Of a stretch of 64,000 nt of DNA, positions 1 through 10,488 are shown one piece after another. The notes below the pieces were generated by a model, which was given only the letters and a program-made list of their open reading frames with translations, made no database searches and was not told the DNA's origin. This stretch comes from Lepus europaeus (lineage: Eukaryota > Chordata > Mammalia > Lagomorpha > Leporidae), in contig NC_084843.1 of the NCBI RefSeq assembly GCF_033115175.1, positions 57,762,474 to 57,826,473 on the forward strand, read 5' to 3'. A program made the translations under genes and the position numbers. Every line of letters begins with the position of its first letter. Position 1 is the first letter of the stretch.

Positions 1-166
1 GGAAGGCAATGGAGGATGGCCCAAGTGCTTGGGCCCTGTACCGGCATGAGAGAGGAGGAAGCACCTGGCTCCTGGCTTAGGATCGGTGCAGCGCACCGGC
101 CGTAGCAGCCATTTGGGGGGTGGATCAACAGATAGGAAGACCTTTCTCTCTCTCTCTCAAAAAAGA
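1..166 (+). repeat. CSINE (cut by the window edge)
   Basis: 3' half of a C-repeat ('gaggatggcccaagtgcttg', 'cacctggctcctggctt', CT-rich end, A-run); its head lies left of position 1. It abuts the L1 3' end that follows. Confidence 0.9.
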
Positions 167-580
167 AGCTTCCATAGCCTTGGCAGCTCATGACAAGAGC
201 CTCAGGTAATCACTGAAGTCATAAATGAGAGTGTCAATTGTTAAATCAACAACAGGAGTCACTGTGCACTTATTCCCCATGTAGGATCTCTGTTCTTAAT
301 GTGTTGTACTATGCAAATTAACAGTAAAACTAGTATTCAAACAGTACTTTATACTTTGTGTGTCTGTATAGGTGCAATCTGTTGAAATCTTTACGTAGAA
401 TATACTAAGTTGATCTTCCGTATAAAAAGATAATTTAAAATGAATCTTAATGAAGAATGGGATGGGAGAGGGAGTAAGAGATGGGATGGTTTGCGGGTAG
501 CAGGGAGGTTATGGGGGGAAAAACCGCTATAATCCTAAATTGTACTTTTGAAATTTATATTAAATAAAAGTTTTCTAAAA
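167..580 (+). repeat. L1 3' end (lagomorph type)
   Basis: L1 3'-UTR sequence: an aaaatgaatctt block, a G-rich ggagaggga..ggagg tract, 'gttatgggggg', then 'ttgtactttt..aaatttatattaaataaaag' and an A-tail near 570-580. The segment matches, in the opposite orientation, the L1 piece at 7606-8482, which supports the call. Confidence 0.7.
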
Positions 581-667
581 AAATTATGATGACTCCAAAA
601 AATTCACAGAAAATGAAAAAATGTTTTTCATGCAAAAAATTGCATAAATTCATCTCTTTTCCTTTCT

Positions 668-983
668 TAAAATTTTTTTAGTATTTTATTTATTTGAAAA
701 GCAGAGAAATAGAGGCAAGATAAAAAGAACTCTTCTATCCACTGGTTCATTCCCCAAATGTCCGCAACAGCTGTGGCTGGGTACGGTTGAACCAAGAGCT
801 GGGAACTCAAACCAAGTGTCTCAAGTAGGTGGCAGAGATCCAACAATTTGAGCCACTGCCTGCTGCCTCTCACAGTTCGTGCATCTAGAATCGAGGGCGT
901 AACCAGGACTGAAACCCAGGTCCTCCGATATGGGAGGCAGGCATCCCGAGCAATCACTTAACCACTACACCATGTTCACCTCC
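668..983 (-). repeat. old CSINE-related element
   Basis: Starts with the reversed tail (TATTTTATTTATTTGAAAAGCAGAG) and ends near the reversed head (ACTACACCATGTTCACC). Quite diverged. Confidence 0.75.
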
Positions 984-1374
984 ATTCACAACTTTCTCAA
1001 ATACACATTTTCCATGACCCTTCTGAAGATCCTTTATATTATAAAATAAACAGAATTAGAGAAACAAATAAATCTAAAACACAAAAAGGTAAATGAAAAT
1101 GTTATTATCTGAAATGATTACCAATAACTGCCAACTGAATTTGGAATAGCAAAAAACCATAGTAAAAAAAATGTTAATGATCCCCTTTTAAAAAATCTAA
1201 ATTTAAGGTAAACTAACTTACATGTCATAGTTGTCAATAAACAATACAATAATGTGTATATGGCAATATTAACTAAGTAGATTAAGAAAGTCTTTAAAAT
1301 GCATATGGTTGCAAAGTTTACAGCCTTTTATGCATCCCATTTATAAGCAATCAGTTAACACAAAAAATAGTTTA

Positions 1375-1500
1375 TTTTGTACCTGGCACTATGCTATTAA
1401 GCACTTTAGTTATTCATATTTAATCTTTGTAACACCACAAGGCAGATATATAATCCCTACTTCAAAGGCACCAAACTATAAACATTTCCCTACTAAACTG
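1375..1500 (+). repeat. possible MIR relic
   Basis: 'tgtacctggcactatgctattaag', 'taatctttgtaacaccacaaggcag' and 'atccctact' follow the MIR order but are strongly diverged. No call can be made for most of 984-2350. Confidence 0.35.
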
Positions 1501-2351
1501 TTGTCCTTCTGCTAATAAAGAAATATAACAAAGATGTTTTTTAATAATTTATTTTCAAAATGTTCTTGTAACTTTATAAACACAGCTTTCAACACTTTTT
1601 CTTTTTAAAAAAGTACTTTTTGGATGTCTCAGAATTGCTGAAATAAACTGATTTGAAGAGGAATGAAGCAATAAAGATAAACAAGGTTCTTACCTGCCAC
1701 AAACCAACACATTATGTAAGAGAATTTTAACAGAAAGACAGCAATACGATTTATTAATTTGTTGAATGTTGGGGACTGTGGTTAGTAGTACACAAAATGT
1801 ATGACTTGAGTTCTTTGAAGACTGACCAGATGTAACGTAGATAATGGTACTTTGGGCAAATTTCAAGACAAAAGAGAAATATGCCTTAGAAAGATTAACA
1901 CAGATTTCATTAAGGACAGACTGAAGCAGGGAGTTCAGTTAGACCACTATTGCCACAGTTCTCATAATTCAACTAGAAAAAAGTGTTTCAGGAGGAGACA
2001 GGAGAGCCCCAGTTTAAAATAATTAGCTCAAGGTCATACAACCATTTGAAAGGAAATGGAACCACAAAATAGCAGAGTTACTGAGAAAACAATCAATAAA
2101 ATTTGGCAAGTCAGTCAGTGTTGGTGCTACAGTTAAGAAAACAGATCCAAAAGTGAACCTAAGGTGTGAATCTAAGTGGGTTCAAAATGTATTAACAATG
2201 CTGAGAAACTGTATTTGCAATTTGTTTCATAGAGGCAGAAACAGGCTAACCTACACCACAATGGTTTCCATTTTCAATGTTTCTTTTTTGTTTTCCACAA
2301 TTTATCAGCTGTATCATTTCAGACATATAAATATTTGTCTGTCTTGATTTT

Positions 2352-2680
2352 TTTTTAAAGACTTATTTTTATATATTCAAAAGGCAAAGTCAGAGAGAGA
2401 GAGAGGTAGAGACAGAGAGATCTTCTGTATAATGGATCACCCCCCCGAATGGCTTCAACAGTTGGGGCTGAGCCGGGTCATAGCCTGGAGCCTGAAACTC
2501 CATCCAGGTCTCCTGTGTGGTTACAGAGGTCCAAAGTCTTGAGCCATCATCCACTGCTTTCCCAGGCAATTAGCAAGGAACTGGATAAGATATGGAGTAG
2601 CCAGGACTCAAACTGATGTTCACATGGGATGCCAGCATTGCAGGCAGCAACTGAGCCCATTGCACCACAAGGCAGGCCCC
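2352..2680 (-). repeat. CSINE
   Basis: Reversed tail at 2352 and reversed head (CACCACAAGGCAGGCCCC) at 2680; full length, moderately diverged. Confidence 0.85.
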
Positions 2681-3315
2681 TTTTCTTGATACATAAATTT
2701 CTCCCATAGTCAAGCACAGTATCAATACTAGATACACAGTTTATTAACATATTTACAAACCATGCTAAAAATTTACTCATAATGGTGTGAAAACAATAGT
2801 GAATGTAAGTAAGAGTAGAAAGGTATAATCAAATGCATTAATTTTATCTCAAGTAAGTTCATCATTTTAGGAGAGGCAGGGCAGGGTTTAAAAGTGTGAG
2901 TAAGTAACATTTACTCCATTTTCCATGTTCCTCAAAATATCAGTATATAAATTATCCCTGATAATTATTCATCATTAAGTAACCTTTTTAAAATCAATGA
3001 CCAATCTCACTTCCATCTTATATATGCTTCCACAAGAAATGCATTTTTTATTCTTTTCTTGTATCACTAACTCTTGTAAATCTAAACATATATGAATCAT
3101 GTTCATTTTATATCTTCCTCCAATAGAGCATTACTTCTAAGCATCACAAACTTTTTTATTTAAATTTTGGCACAGTATTTGGGTAAGAACTCCAAGAAAG
3201 TAACTGAAGAGTAAAAGCAAATTAGTACTTGCACACCTAGTCAGGGAGATGGCAGGAAGACAGAAACTTGTTTGTTGAATAAATGAACTGAGCTTTAGCT
3301 ATAAATGAAAAAAGT

Positions 3316-3616
3316 AGGGGAGCTGGCGTTGTGGTTTAATAGGTAAAGAAGTCACCAGTGATGTTAGCATCCCATATGGGCACCAATTCCAGTTCCGGCA
3401 ACTCCACTTCCCATCCAATTTTCTGCTAATGCACCTGAGAAAACAGCAGAAGATGGCCCAAGCGCTTGGGCCCCTGCTACCCACAGGGGAGAACTCCTGG
3501 TTCCTGGCTTTGATCTGACCCAGCCCTGGCCACCATGACCATTTAGGGAATAAATCAGCTCACTCTCTGTCACTTTGCCTTTGAAATAAATAAAAGAATC
3601 TTAAAAAAAAAAAAAA
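3316..3616 (+). repeat. CSINE
   Basis: Head 'ggagctggcgttgtggttta', 'catcccatatgggcaccaatt', tail AAATAAATAAAAGAATCTT plus A-run. Full length. Confidence 0.9.
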
Positions 3617-3741
3617 GACTGAAAAAAAAAGTAGGTATTGTCTATCTGGAATCAAATATGCAAACAGCTGAGTTTCCATGAATAACCACATAGGTGTAAG
3701 GTAGATCTAAATGTAAATTCTTTCTAACATTAAAAGCTTTT

Positions 3742-3945
3742 TCTTTTAAACACTTAGTGAATACTCACCAGATGCTAAGCACTGTTTGTTCTTCTTACTT
3801 CACTTCATGTGTTATCTCATTTAATCCTTACAACTACCCTAGGAGTTAGGAATAAATATCCTAATTTTAAAGAAAAGAACATGTAAGCACACAAGGACTA
3901 AGCAAAGTGGCCAAGACAATACACCTAATAAGCAAGACAGCCACA
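3742..3945 (+). repeat. MIR
   Basis: 'agatgctaagcactg', 'tgttatctcatttaatcctt', 'acaactaccctaggag' and 'agcacacaaggactaagcaa' follow the MIR core in order. Ancient. Confidence 0.65.
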
Positions 3946-4482
3946 ATTTGTATCTAAGCACTCTAATTCCAGAACCAACCCTTTAAAAATAATCTAATAG
4001 ATAATGTATTTAAATTGTTCCAAAAAATTATGCAAAGTTATCATTCATGTCTTTCATCAGTCCAATTCTTATCCCTTCTCTTCCCACTTTTGTCCCAAGA
4101 ATAATTAACAGTAGTAGTTGCATATATCTTTCTAAGGTTTTTTAAAATTTATCTGTAGGTAAACATAATTATTTTCCCTTTTTAACTCAAATAGTTTTCT
4201 ACACAATATTGTTCTTTTCACTTAATGTGTAACAGAAATCTTCTCTTATCAGCCCATAATGAAATTCTTTTCACAGCTAAATACCACTGAACGTATGAAC
4301 CATAATTTTAACAGTTCCCAACAGACATTAGGGTTGTTTTTAATGTTTTGCCATCATAGCACAAACCATGTTGTGCTATGTGCAAATACATGCCATTCTA
4401 TGCCTGTACAAATACGGCTATCGGATAATTTCCTTCAAATGGGATTTCTAGAACTAAAATATATGTACCTGTAATTCTTTTG

Positions 4483-4720
4483 CTAAGATTTATTTATTTG
4501 AGAAGCAGAATTACAGAGGGAGAGACAGAGAGAGGTCTTCCATCCACTGGTTCATTCCTCAAATGGCTACAATAGCACCTGAACCATCTTCCACTGCTTT
4601 CCCAGGCCCCTAGCAGAAAGCTGCATCAGAAACAAAGCAGCTGGAACTTGAACCAGTACCCATATGGGATGCTGGCACCCCAGGTGAGGCTTAACCTATT
4701 ATACCACATCACCAGCCCCT
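4483..4720 (-). repeat. CSINE inside L1M, internally shortened
   Basis: Reversed tail and head present, but the middle is missing: the sequence jumps from the 'caatagcacctg' area to 'aaccatcttccactgctttcc', so about 80 bp are lost. Confidence 0.85.
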
Positions 4721-5048
4721 ATGTATTTGTAATTCTGATAGATGTTAGTAAATTATACTCCCTAGGGGTTTATAAATTTTTATCAATCCAAAAACATATG
4801 AATACTTGTTTACTGACAGACTGCCCATACAATATTTTAGGAAGTTTTTTTTAATAACCTCATGACAACATAGTACCACTTTTCTCTTAATATGAGAATG
4901 AACAGCACATATTTAAGAACCATTTGCATTTTTCTGTGAAAGACCGATTTTACCACTAGCATATTTCTCTTTATTTCATAAATTTCTAGGATTGCTTTAT
5001 ATGGGGAAGATTAGTAACTTTACTGTAATGAGTCACAAATTGGCTTGC

Positions 5049-5391
5049 TTTTTTTTTTTTTGTTTTGTTTTGTTTTTTTTTGACAGGCAGAGTTAAGACA
5101 GTGAGAGAGAGACAGAAAGGTCTTCCTTTTCCGTTGGTTCACCCCAAATGGCTGCTACAGCCGGCACGCTGAGCCAATCCGAAGCCAGGAGCAAGGTGCT
5201 TCTCCTGGTCTCCCATGCGGGTGCAGGGCCTAAGGACTTGGGCCATTCTCCACTACCTTCCTGGGCCACAGCAGGGAGCTGGACTGGAAAAGGAGCAACT
5301 GGGACAGAATCCGCCACCCCAACCAGGACTAGAACCCCAGGTGCTGGCGCCGCAGGCGGAGGATTAGCCAAGTGAGCCGCGGCACCAGCCC
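5049..5391 (-). repeat. CSINE, young CTGTCAAAA-tail subtype
   Basis: Starts with a T-rich tail interrupted by G (TTTTGTTTTG..TTGACAGGCAGAG) and ends GAGCCGCGGCACCAGCCCA; CpG-rich, hence young. Confidence 0.9.
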
Positions 5392-5753
5392 AAATTGGCC
5401 TTTTTAACTTTGTTCAGTGATTTCTGCCTAGAAAATTTTTACTTGTAAACAGTTCACATTTTAGTCTGAAGGGCTCTCTTGACTCCCAAATGAACAAATT
5501 TGTCCATCTTTTCGTCAAGTATTTTCACTGTAGTCATGACATTTAGACATTTGATTCATATGAATTTATCCACATACATACAAGAACAAGCTATTAATTC
5601 AACACTGTATTCTCTTTCATTGAATAGTCTCCAGCTTAATCTTCAGTACATTTAAGATGATTTGGGTCTCTGAGCTCTACATTCTGTTTTATTGGCTTTA
5701 TATATCCATTTCTGAGTCCATTTTTACTACTAATGTTTAAAAATTAAAATAGG

Positions 5754-6090
5754 GGCTGGCACCGTGGCTCACTTGGTTAATCCTACGCCTATGGCGCCGG
5801 CATCCCATATGGGCGCCAGGTTCTAGTCCTGGTTGCTCCTCTTCCAGTCCAGCTCTCTGCTGTGGCCTGGGAAGGCAGTGGAGGATGGCCCAAGTCCTTG
5901 AGCACCTGCACCCACATGGGACACCAGGAAGAGGCACCTGGCTCCTGGCTTCAGATCGGCATAGTTCCGGCAGTAGAGGACATTTGGGGGGTGAACCAAT
6001 GGAAGGAAGACCTTTCTCTCTGTCTCTCTTTCTCACTGTCTGTAACTCTACCTGTCAAATAAATAAATTTTAAAAATTTTTAAAAATTTA
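5754..6090 (+). repeat. CSINE, full length
   Basis: Head 'ggggctggcaccgtggctca', CT-rich end, 'ctgtcaaataaataaa' tail. Flanked by copies of aaaaattaaaata (5741 and about 6093), the likely target-site duplication; a second SINE follows at once. Confidence 0.9.
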
Positions 6091-6108
6091 AAAAAATTAA
6101 AATAAAGG

Positions 6109-6422
6109 GGTCGGTGTCATAGTATAGAGGATTAAGCTGCCACCTATGACGCCAGCATCCCATATGGGTGACAGTTCGAGTCCTGGCTGCTCCACTTCCA
6201 GTCTAGCTCTCTGCTATGGTCTGGGAAAGCAATAGAAGATGGTTCAAGTCCTTAGACCCCTGTACCCGCGTGAGAAACCCAGAAGCTGTTCCAGGCTCCT
6301 GGCTTCAGATCAGCACAGCTACGGCCATTGTAGTCATCTGGGGAATGAACTAGTGGATGGAAGACCTCTCTCTCCCTCTGCCTTTCAAACAAATAAATAT
6401 TAAAAAAAAAAAAAAAAAAAAC
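6109..6422 (+). repeat. CSINE, full length
   Basis: Head 'ggggtcggtgtcatagtata', 'catcccatatgggtgacagttcgagtcc' with a recognisable pol III B-box, and a long A-tail at 6403-6422. Confidence 0.9.
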
Positions 6423-6574
6423 AAAAACTTGAATCTATGTCAATGCATCTTGTGACTCAAAAGCTTTGTTTCCAATAAGATCTGAAAGAAAGTGATGAAA
6501 TCCAACATAAAAATTAACTAATGGGTTTGTGTCAGCTAAGTAAGAATAAATAAATAAACCTATCAATAAACTTC

Positions 6575-6830
6575 AGGGATGTACCTTTGGCCTAGTAGTT
6601 AAAAGATGCCTGTGTCACACACATCAGAGTACCTGGGTTCAAATCCCAGCTCTACCCTCAATCCCAGCTTCCTGCTAATACAGATCCTATCATGAGACCT
6701 GTACTGAGTTCCTGGCTCCTGGATTCACCCTGCTCAGCTTCAGCCATTGCAGGCCTTTGAGGAGCAAACCAGCAGATGGCAGCTTGCTCTCTGCACCACT
6801 CTCTCTCTGCATCTCAAATAATAAGGAAAT
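6575..6830 (+). repeat. older tRNA-derived SINE relative of CSINE
   Basis: Contains 'ggttcaaatcccagctcta' (B-box) and 'gcctttgaggagcaaaccagcagatgg', but lacks the catatggg head block, as in an older lagomorph subfamily. Sequence from 6831 to 7117 shows nothing recognisable. Confidence 0.65.
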
Positions 6831-7117
6831 TCAAATGAGCAAGTTATCAGATGGTACCTGGCAAACAGATGTTTGCATTTTATTCATATATATAGAACTT
6901 AAGTTTACAAAACAGAGGAGGCAGAGTAGGCAATCACTTTATTACCTTAAATTCAGTTATTGTATCAGCAAATACTTTAATCTCCCAAAAGCACAAAACT
7001 GAATATTACTAGTAGATTATTAATTACTTGATAGGTTGAAATCAGAGAGAAATTTACAGTTGGAGCGTTAGCCTATTTTGAAGTAAAGATAAAACAAAAC
7101 TGGAAATTAAAAAATTC

Positions 7118-7452
7118 ATGCTGGAAGACAAAACTAGTGTAATGAGGTAAGAAACAGCTTATAACACCAGTATCCTGTTTCACAGTGCCAGTTCAAGCCA
7201 TAGATAATCAGCTTCTGATTCAGCTTCCTATTAATGTGCCTGTGAAGATAATGGCCAAGTATTGAGCCCTTAAACCCACATGGAAGACAACAATTGGGTT
7301 CTTGGTTCTGGGTTTTGGCCTGACTTTGGTTTGGTCCAGACCTGACTGCTGGAGCCATTTGAGAGTGAACAAATGGATGGCAGATCCTCAATTCCCACAG
7401 CCACCCCGTCGCTCTGCCCTTCAAATAAATAAATAAATCTTTATTTTAAAAA
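7118..7452 (+). repeat. CSINE, diverged
   Basis: 'gccagttcaagcc', 'ttaatgtgcctgtgaagat', 'ggagccatttgagagtgaac' and tail CTTCAAATAAATAAATAAATC; the head is poorly kept. Confidence 0.75.
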
Positions 7453-7697
7453 ACTTTAATGCATTTAGCAATAATCTTTCTCCCTAATTACAGCACAAAG
7501 CTTCCTATCGCTTTTCTGAATATGGCTTAAAAATGTTAAACAAATTTACCTCACCAAAATCTTTCCTCTTTCCTCCTAAAACAAAAAGGGGTTAACATTC
7601 TTTCTTTTTTTTTTTTCTTCCCCCCAAAGAAACCTTTTATTTAAGGAATACAAAGTTCATACGATTCTTAAGTACAACTTTAAGAACACAGTGATTC

Positions 7698-8376
7698 CAG
7701 GCCAGCGCTATGACATAGCGGGTAAAGCCATCACCTGCAGTGCCAGCATCCCATATGGGCGCCAGTTCGAGTCTCAGCTGCTCCACTTCCGACCCAGCTT
7801 TCTATGGCCTGGGAAAGCAGTAGAGGATGGCCCGAGTCCTTGGGCCCCTGCACCCGCATGGGAGACCTGGAAGAAGCTCCCAGCTTCACATCAGTGCAGC
7901 TCTCGCCATTGTGGCCAACTGGTGAGTGAACCAGCGGATGGAAGACCTTTTTCTCTCTCTTTGCCTTCCCTCTCTCTGTGTAATTGACTTTCAAATAAAT
8001 AAATAGGGGCCAACGCTGTGGTGCAGCGGTTTAATGCCCTGGCCTGAAGCGCTGGCATCCCATATGACACCAGTTCGAGACTCAGCTGCTCCACTTCTAA
8101 TCCAGCTCTCTGCTATGGCCTGGGAAAGCAGTAGAAGATGGCCCAAGTCCTTGGGCCCCTGCACCCCGTGTGGGAGACCTAGAAAAAGCTCCTGGCTCCC
8201 AGCTTCAGATCGGTGCAGCTCCAGCCATTGTGGCCAACTGGGGAGTGAACTATCGGGTAAGACTTCTCTCTCTCTCTCTGCTTCCCCTCTCTCTGTATAA
8301 CTCTTTCAAATAAATAAATATTTAAAAACAAAGAGAAGAAAAAAAACAAATAAATAAATCTTTAAAAAATAAAAAT
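7698..8376 (+). repeat. CSINE inserted in the L1; its tail is split by a second SINE
   Basis: Body at 7698-7990, tail resuming at about 8340-8376 (AAATAAATAAATCTTTAAAAAAT). Flanked by acagtgattc (7688-7697 and 8377-8386), the target-site duplication within the L1. Confidence 0.85.
8008..8340 (+). repeat. CSINE inserted in the tail of the preceding CSINE
   Basis: Head 'ggggccaacgctgtggtgcagcgg' follows AAATAAATA of the first SINE; its own tail is 'tcaaataaataaatatttaaaaac'. Third layer of the nested structure. Confidence 0.85.
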
Positions 8377-8677
8377 ACAGTGATTCTTCCCACATAACCA
8401 GCCCTCCCAATCCCCCACCCTTCCCCTCCTCCCTCTCCACTAAGATCCATTTTCGATTAACTTTATACACAGAAGACCAAGAGTTAACATTCTTTCTATT
8501 CCTGGATTTCCTATTTCTATTAATGATTACTCCACCTGGCCCTTTCTTTTACATATAAAATTTCACTTCCATCTGTTTAACAAGCTTGTCCATTCTTTCT
8601 CTGACCTACCTGCTCCTTTCTGGTTCTAAAGGACTACCATAACATCCTAATTTCTTCTCCTCCAAATTCTTTTCCAA

Positions 8678-9000
8678 TCCTTTAAAAAATATATATGTAT
8701 TTATTTGAGTAGTAGAGCTACAGAGAGAGGAAGAGACAGAAAGTTCGTCCATCCAATAGTTCACTTCCCAAATGGCCACAATGGCCAGAGCTAGGCGAGG
8801 CTAAAGCCAGGAATCAGGAGCTTCTTCCAGGTGACACATGGGTGCAGAGGCCCAAGGACTTGGGCCATCTTCCACTGCTTTCCCAGGCCATAAGCAGAGA
8901 GCTGGATCAGGAGAGAACAGCTGGGACACGAACCAGTGCCCACAGGGGATGCTGGCACTGCAAGAAGAGGCTTAGCCTAGTATGCCACAGCACCGGCCCC
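8678..9000 (-). repeat. CSINE
   Basis: Reversed tail (TTTAAAAAATATATATGTATTTATTTGA) to reversed head (GCCACAGCACCGGCCCC). Full length. Confidence 0.9.
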
Positions 9001-9258
9001 TCAATCCTTTATTTATAAAACCCGTAATTCCCATTACTATCAGTGGATATTCAACAAATTAAACTCAAGCTACTTGACTAAATATATAATCTGACCTTAC
9101 TTTTACCTTCCTAACCTTTCTGCTAGCTATTCTCCAATATTTCAGCTAACTGTACTACCATTACCTTAATAGGTACCAAACTTGCACAACATCACTTGAG
9201 CCGCTTTACCTATAAAACACTCTTCACTCTTTCCTCTTTGAAATACTATTTATCTTTC

Positions 9259-9317
9259 CATTTGAACCGGCGCCCATATGGGATGCTGGCACTGCAGGTG
9301 ATGGCTTTACCTGCTAC
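9259..9317 (-). repeat. CSINE head fragment only
   Basis: About 60 bp matching just the tRNA-like 5' end in reverse ('gaaccggcgcccatatggg', 'atgctggcactgcagg'); no body or A-tail. Surrounding 9001-9714 is otherwise unassigned. Confidence 0.75.
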
Positions 9318-9714
9318 CTATCTCTTACAGAAACTCACCTACAGTCCCATCATCCCAAATGATTATACTAGCCATCTTTACACAGCGCTCTCATTTATGC
9401 ATCTTGTAACACTTAGCATATATATGCATGTCTACTATATATGCATCTGCAATCTTCCTCACTAGATCTTTAAATATTTATTACATTGTACTCAAAAGCT
9501 TGTCAAATCAATAAATTTTTAAAGTTTCATTTACCAATCTTAAGCATATCAACTCTGTAAAAGACACAACTGAGATACAATTTTAAACATAAATTAAATT
9601 CTGTTTCCATTCCTTGTAGATTTGCTAAAATTAAAGTTTTCCTAAATAAACAGAAATGAAAATAAAGACCAGACTGATATATGTTCATGGTAGCGTTACT
9701 CCTAACAAAATCTG

Positions 9715-9882
9715 GAGAGGCCAACGCTGTGGCACAGCAGGTTAAAGCCTCAGCCTGCAGCACCCTCATCCAGCCCTAGTCATTGTAGCCATTTGGGGAG
9801 TGAACCAGAAGGAAGACCTCTCTGAATCTACCTCTCCCCGTAACTCTGCCTTTCAAATAAATAAAATATAAATCTTAAAAAA
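9715..9882 (+). repeat. CSINE with large internal deletion
   Basis: A good head ('aggccaacgctgtggcacagcagg') jumps at about 9770 to 'agccctagtcattgtagcca' and the normal 3' end; roughly 150 bp of the middle is missing. Confidence 0.85.
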
Positions 9883-10159
9883 ATAATAATTGGAAAAAAA
9901 TTCCAAAAGGCAGAATACTTAAATTTTAGCATATCTAAATGATGAAAATGTTAAAATTATCACTTACACTATCCCTGAACAGTACTTTAAAACATGGTAA
10001 AATATTTACTAAATTATTGTTCAGGTATTACTGGACAAAAAAGAAAAGCTGAGACAATGGAACATATTCCCAGCCTATATCAGAAACATCCATAAGTATA
10101 GAAAAGGTCCCAAATGGACAATAGTATGTACTGTATTATATATAATAGTATTTATCAGG

Positions 10160-10488
10160 GTCGGTGCTGTAGCTTAGCAGGTTAAGCCACTGCCTGCAGT
10201 GCCAACATCCCATATGGTCGCTGGTTCTAGTCTCGGCTGCTCCACTTCTGTGCTATGGCCTGGGAAAGCAGTAGGAGATGGTCTAAGTCCTTGGGCCCCT
10301 ACACCCATATGGGCGCACTGGAAGAAGCTCCTGGCTCCTGGCTCCAGATCCTCACAGCTCCGGCCATTGTGGCCAACTGGGGAGTGAACCAGCGAATAGA
10401 AGATCGATCTCTCTCTCTCTCTCTCTGTCTCTCTGTCTCTCCTTCTCTCTCTGTGTAACTCTTTCAAGTAAAATAAAATAAATCTTTA
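10160..10488 (+). repeat. CSINE
   Basis: Head 'gggtcggtgctgtagcttagc', 'catcccatatggtcgctggttctagtc', a (CT)n/(TCTG)n-rich end and an AAATAAAATAAATC tail. Confidence 0.9.

Larger units (their letters stand above)
4060..5745 (-). repeat. old L1 (L1M-type) fragment, split by two SINEs
   Basis: Three blocks (about 4060-4482, 4721-5048, 5392-5745) read as reverse-complemented mammalian L1 3' sequence: 'tttcacttaatgtgt', 'gaaccataattttaac', 'gtttttaatgttttgcca', 'ctgagctctacattctgttttattgg'. SINEs at 4483-4720 and 5049-5391 interrupt it, and another begins right after it. Confidence 0.6.
7606..8482 (-). repeat. L1 3'-end insertion, split by two nested SINEs
   Basis: Two blocks (7606-7697 and 8387-8482) together are the reverse complement of a lagomorph L1 3' end: T-run, 'ttttatttaaggaatacaaag', 'cttccccttct'-type C-rich tract, 'aagatccatttt', 'aactttatacacagaaga'. 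The element is flanked by a perfect 15-bp duplication gttaacattctttct (7591-7605 and 8483-8497), so it is a single 5'-truncated insertion of about 190 bp later hit by SINEs. Confidence 0.85.

Noticed and set aside
7698..8340. tRNA-like heads of the SINEs as tRNA genes
   Set aside because: They carry B-box-like sequence but do not close into a tRNA cloverleaf and continue into SINE bodies.
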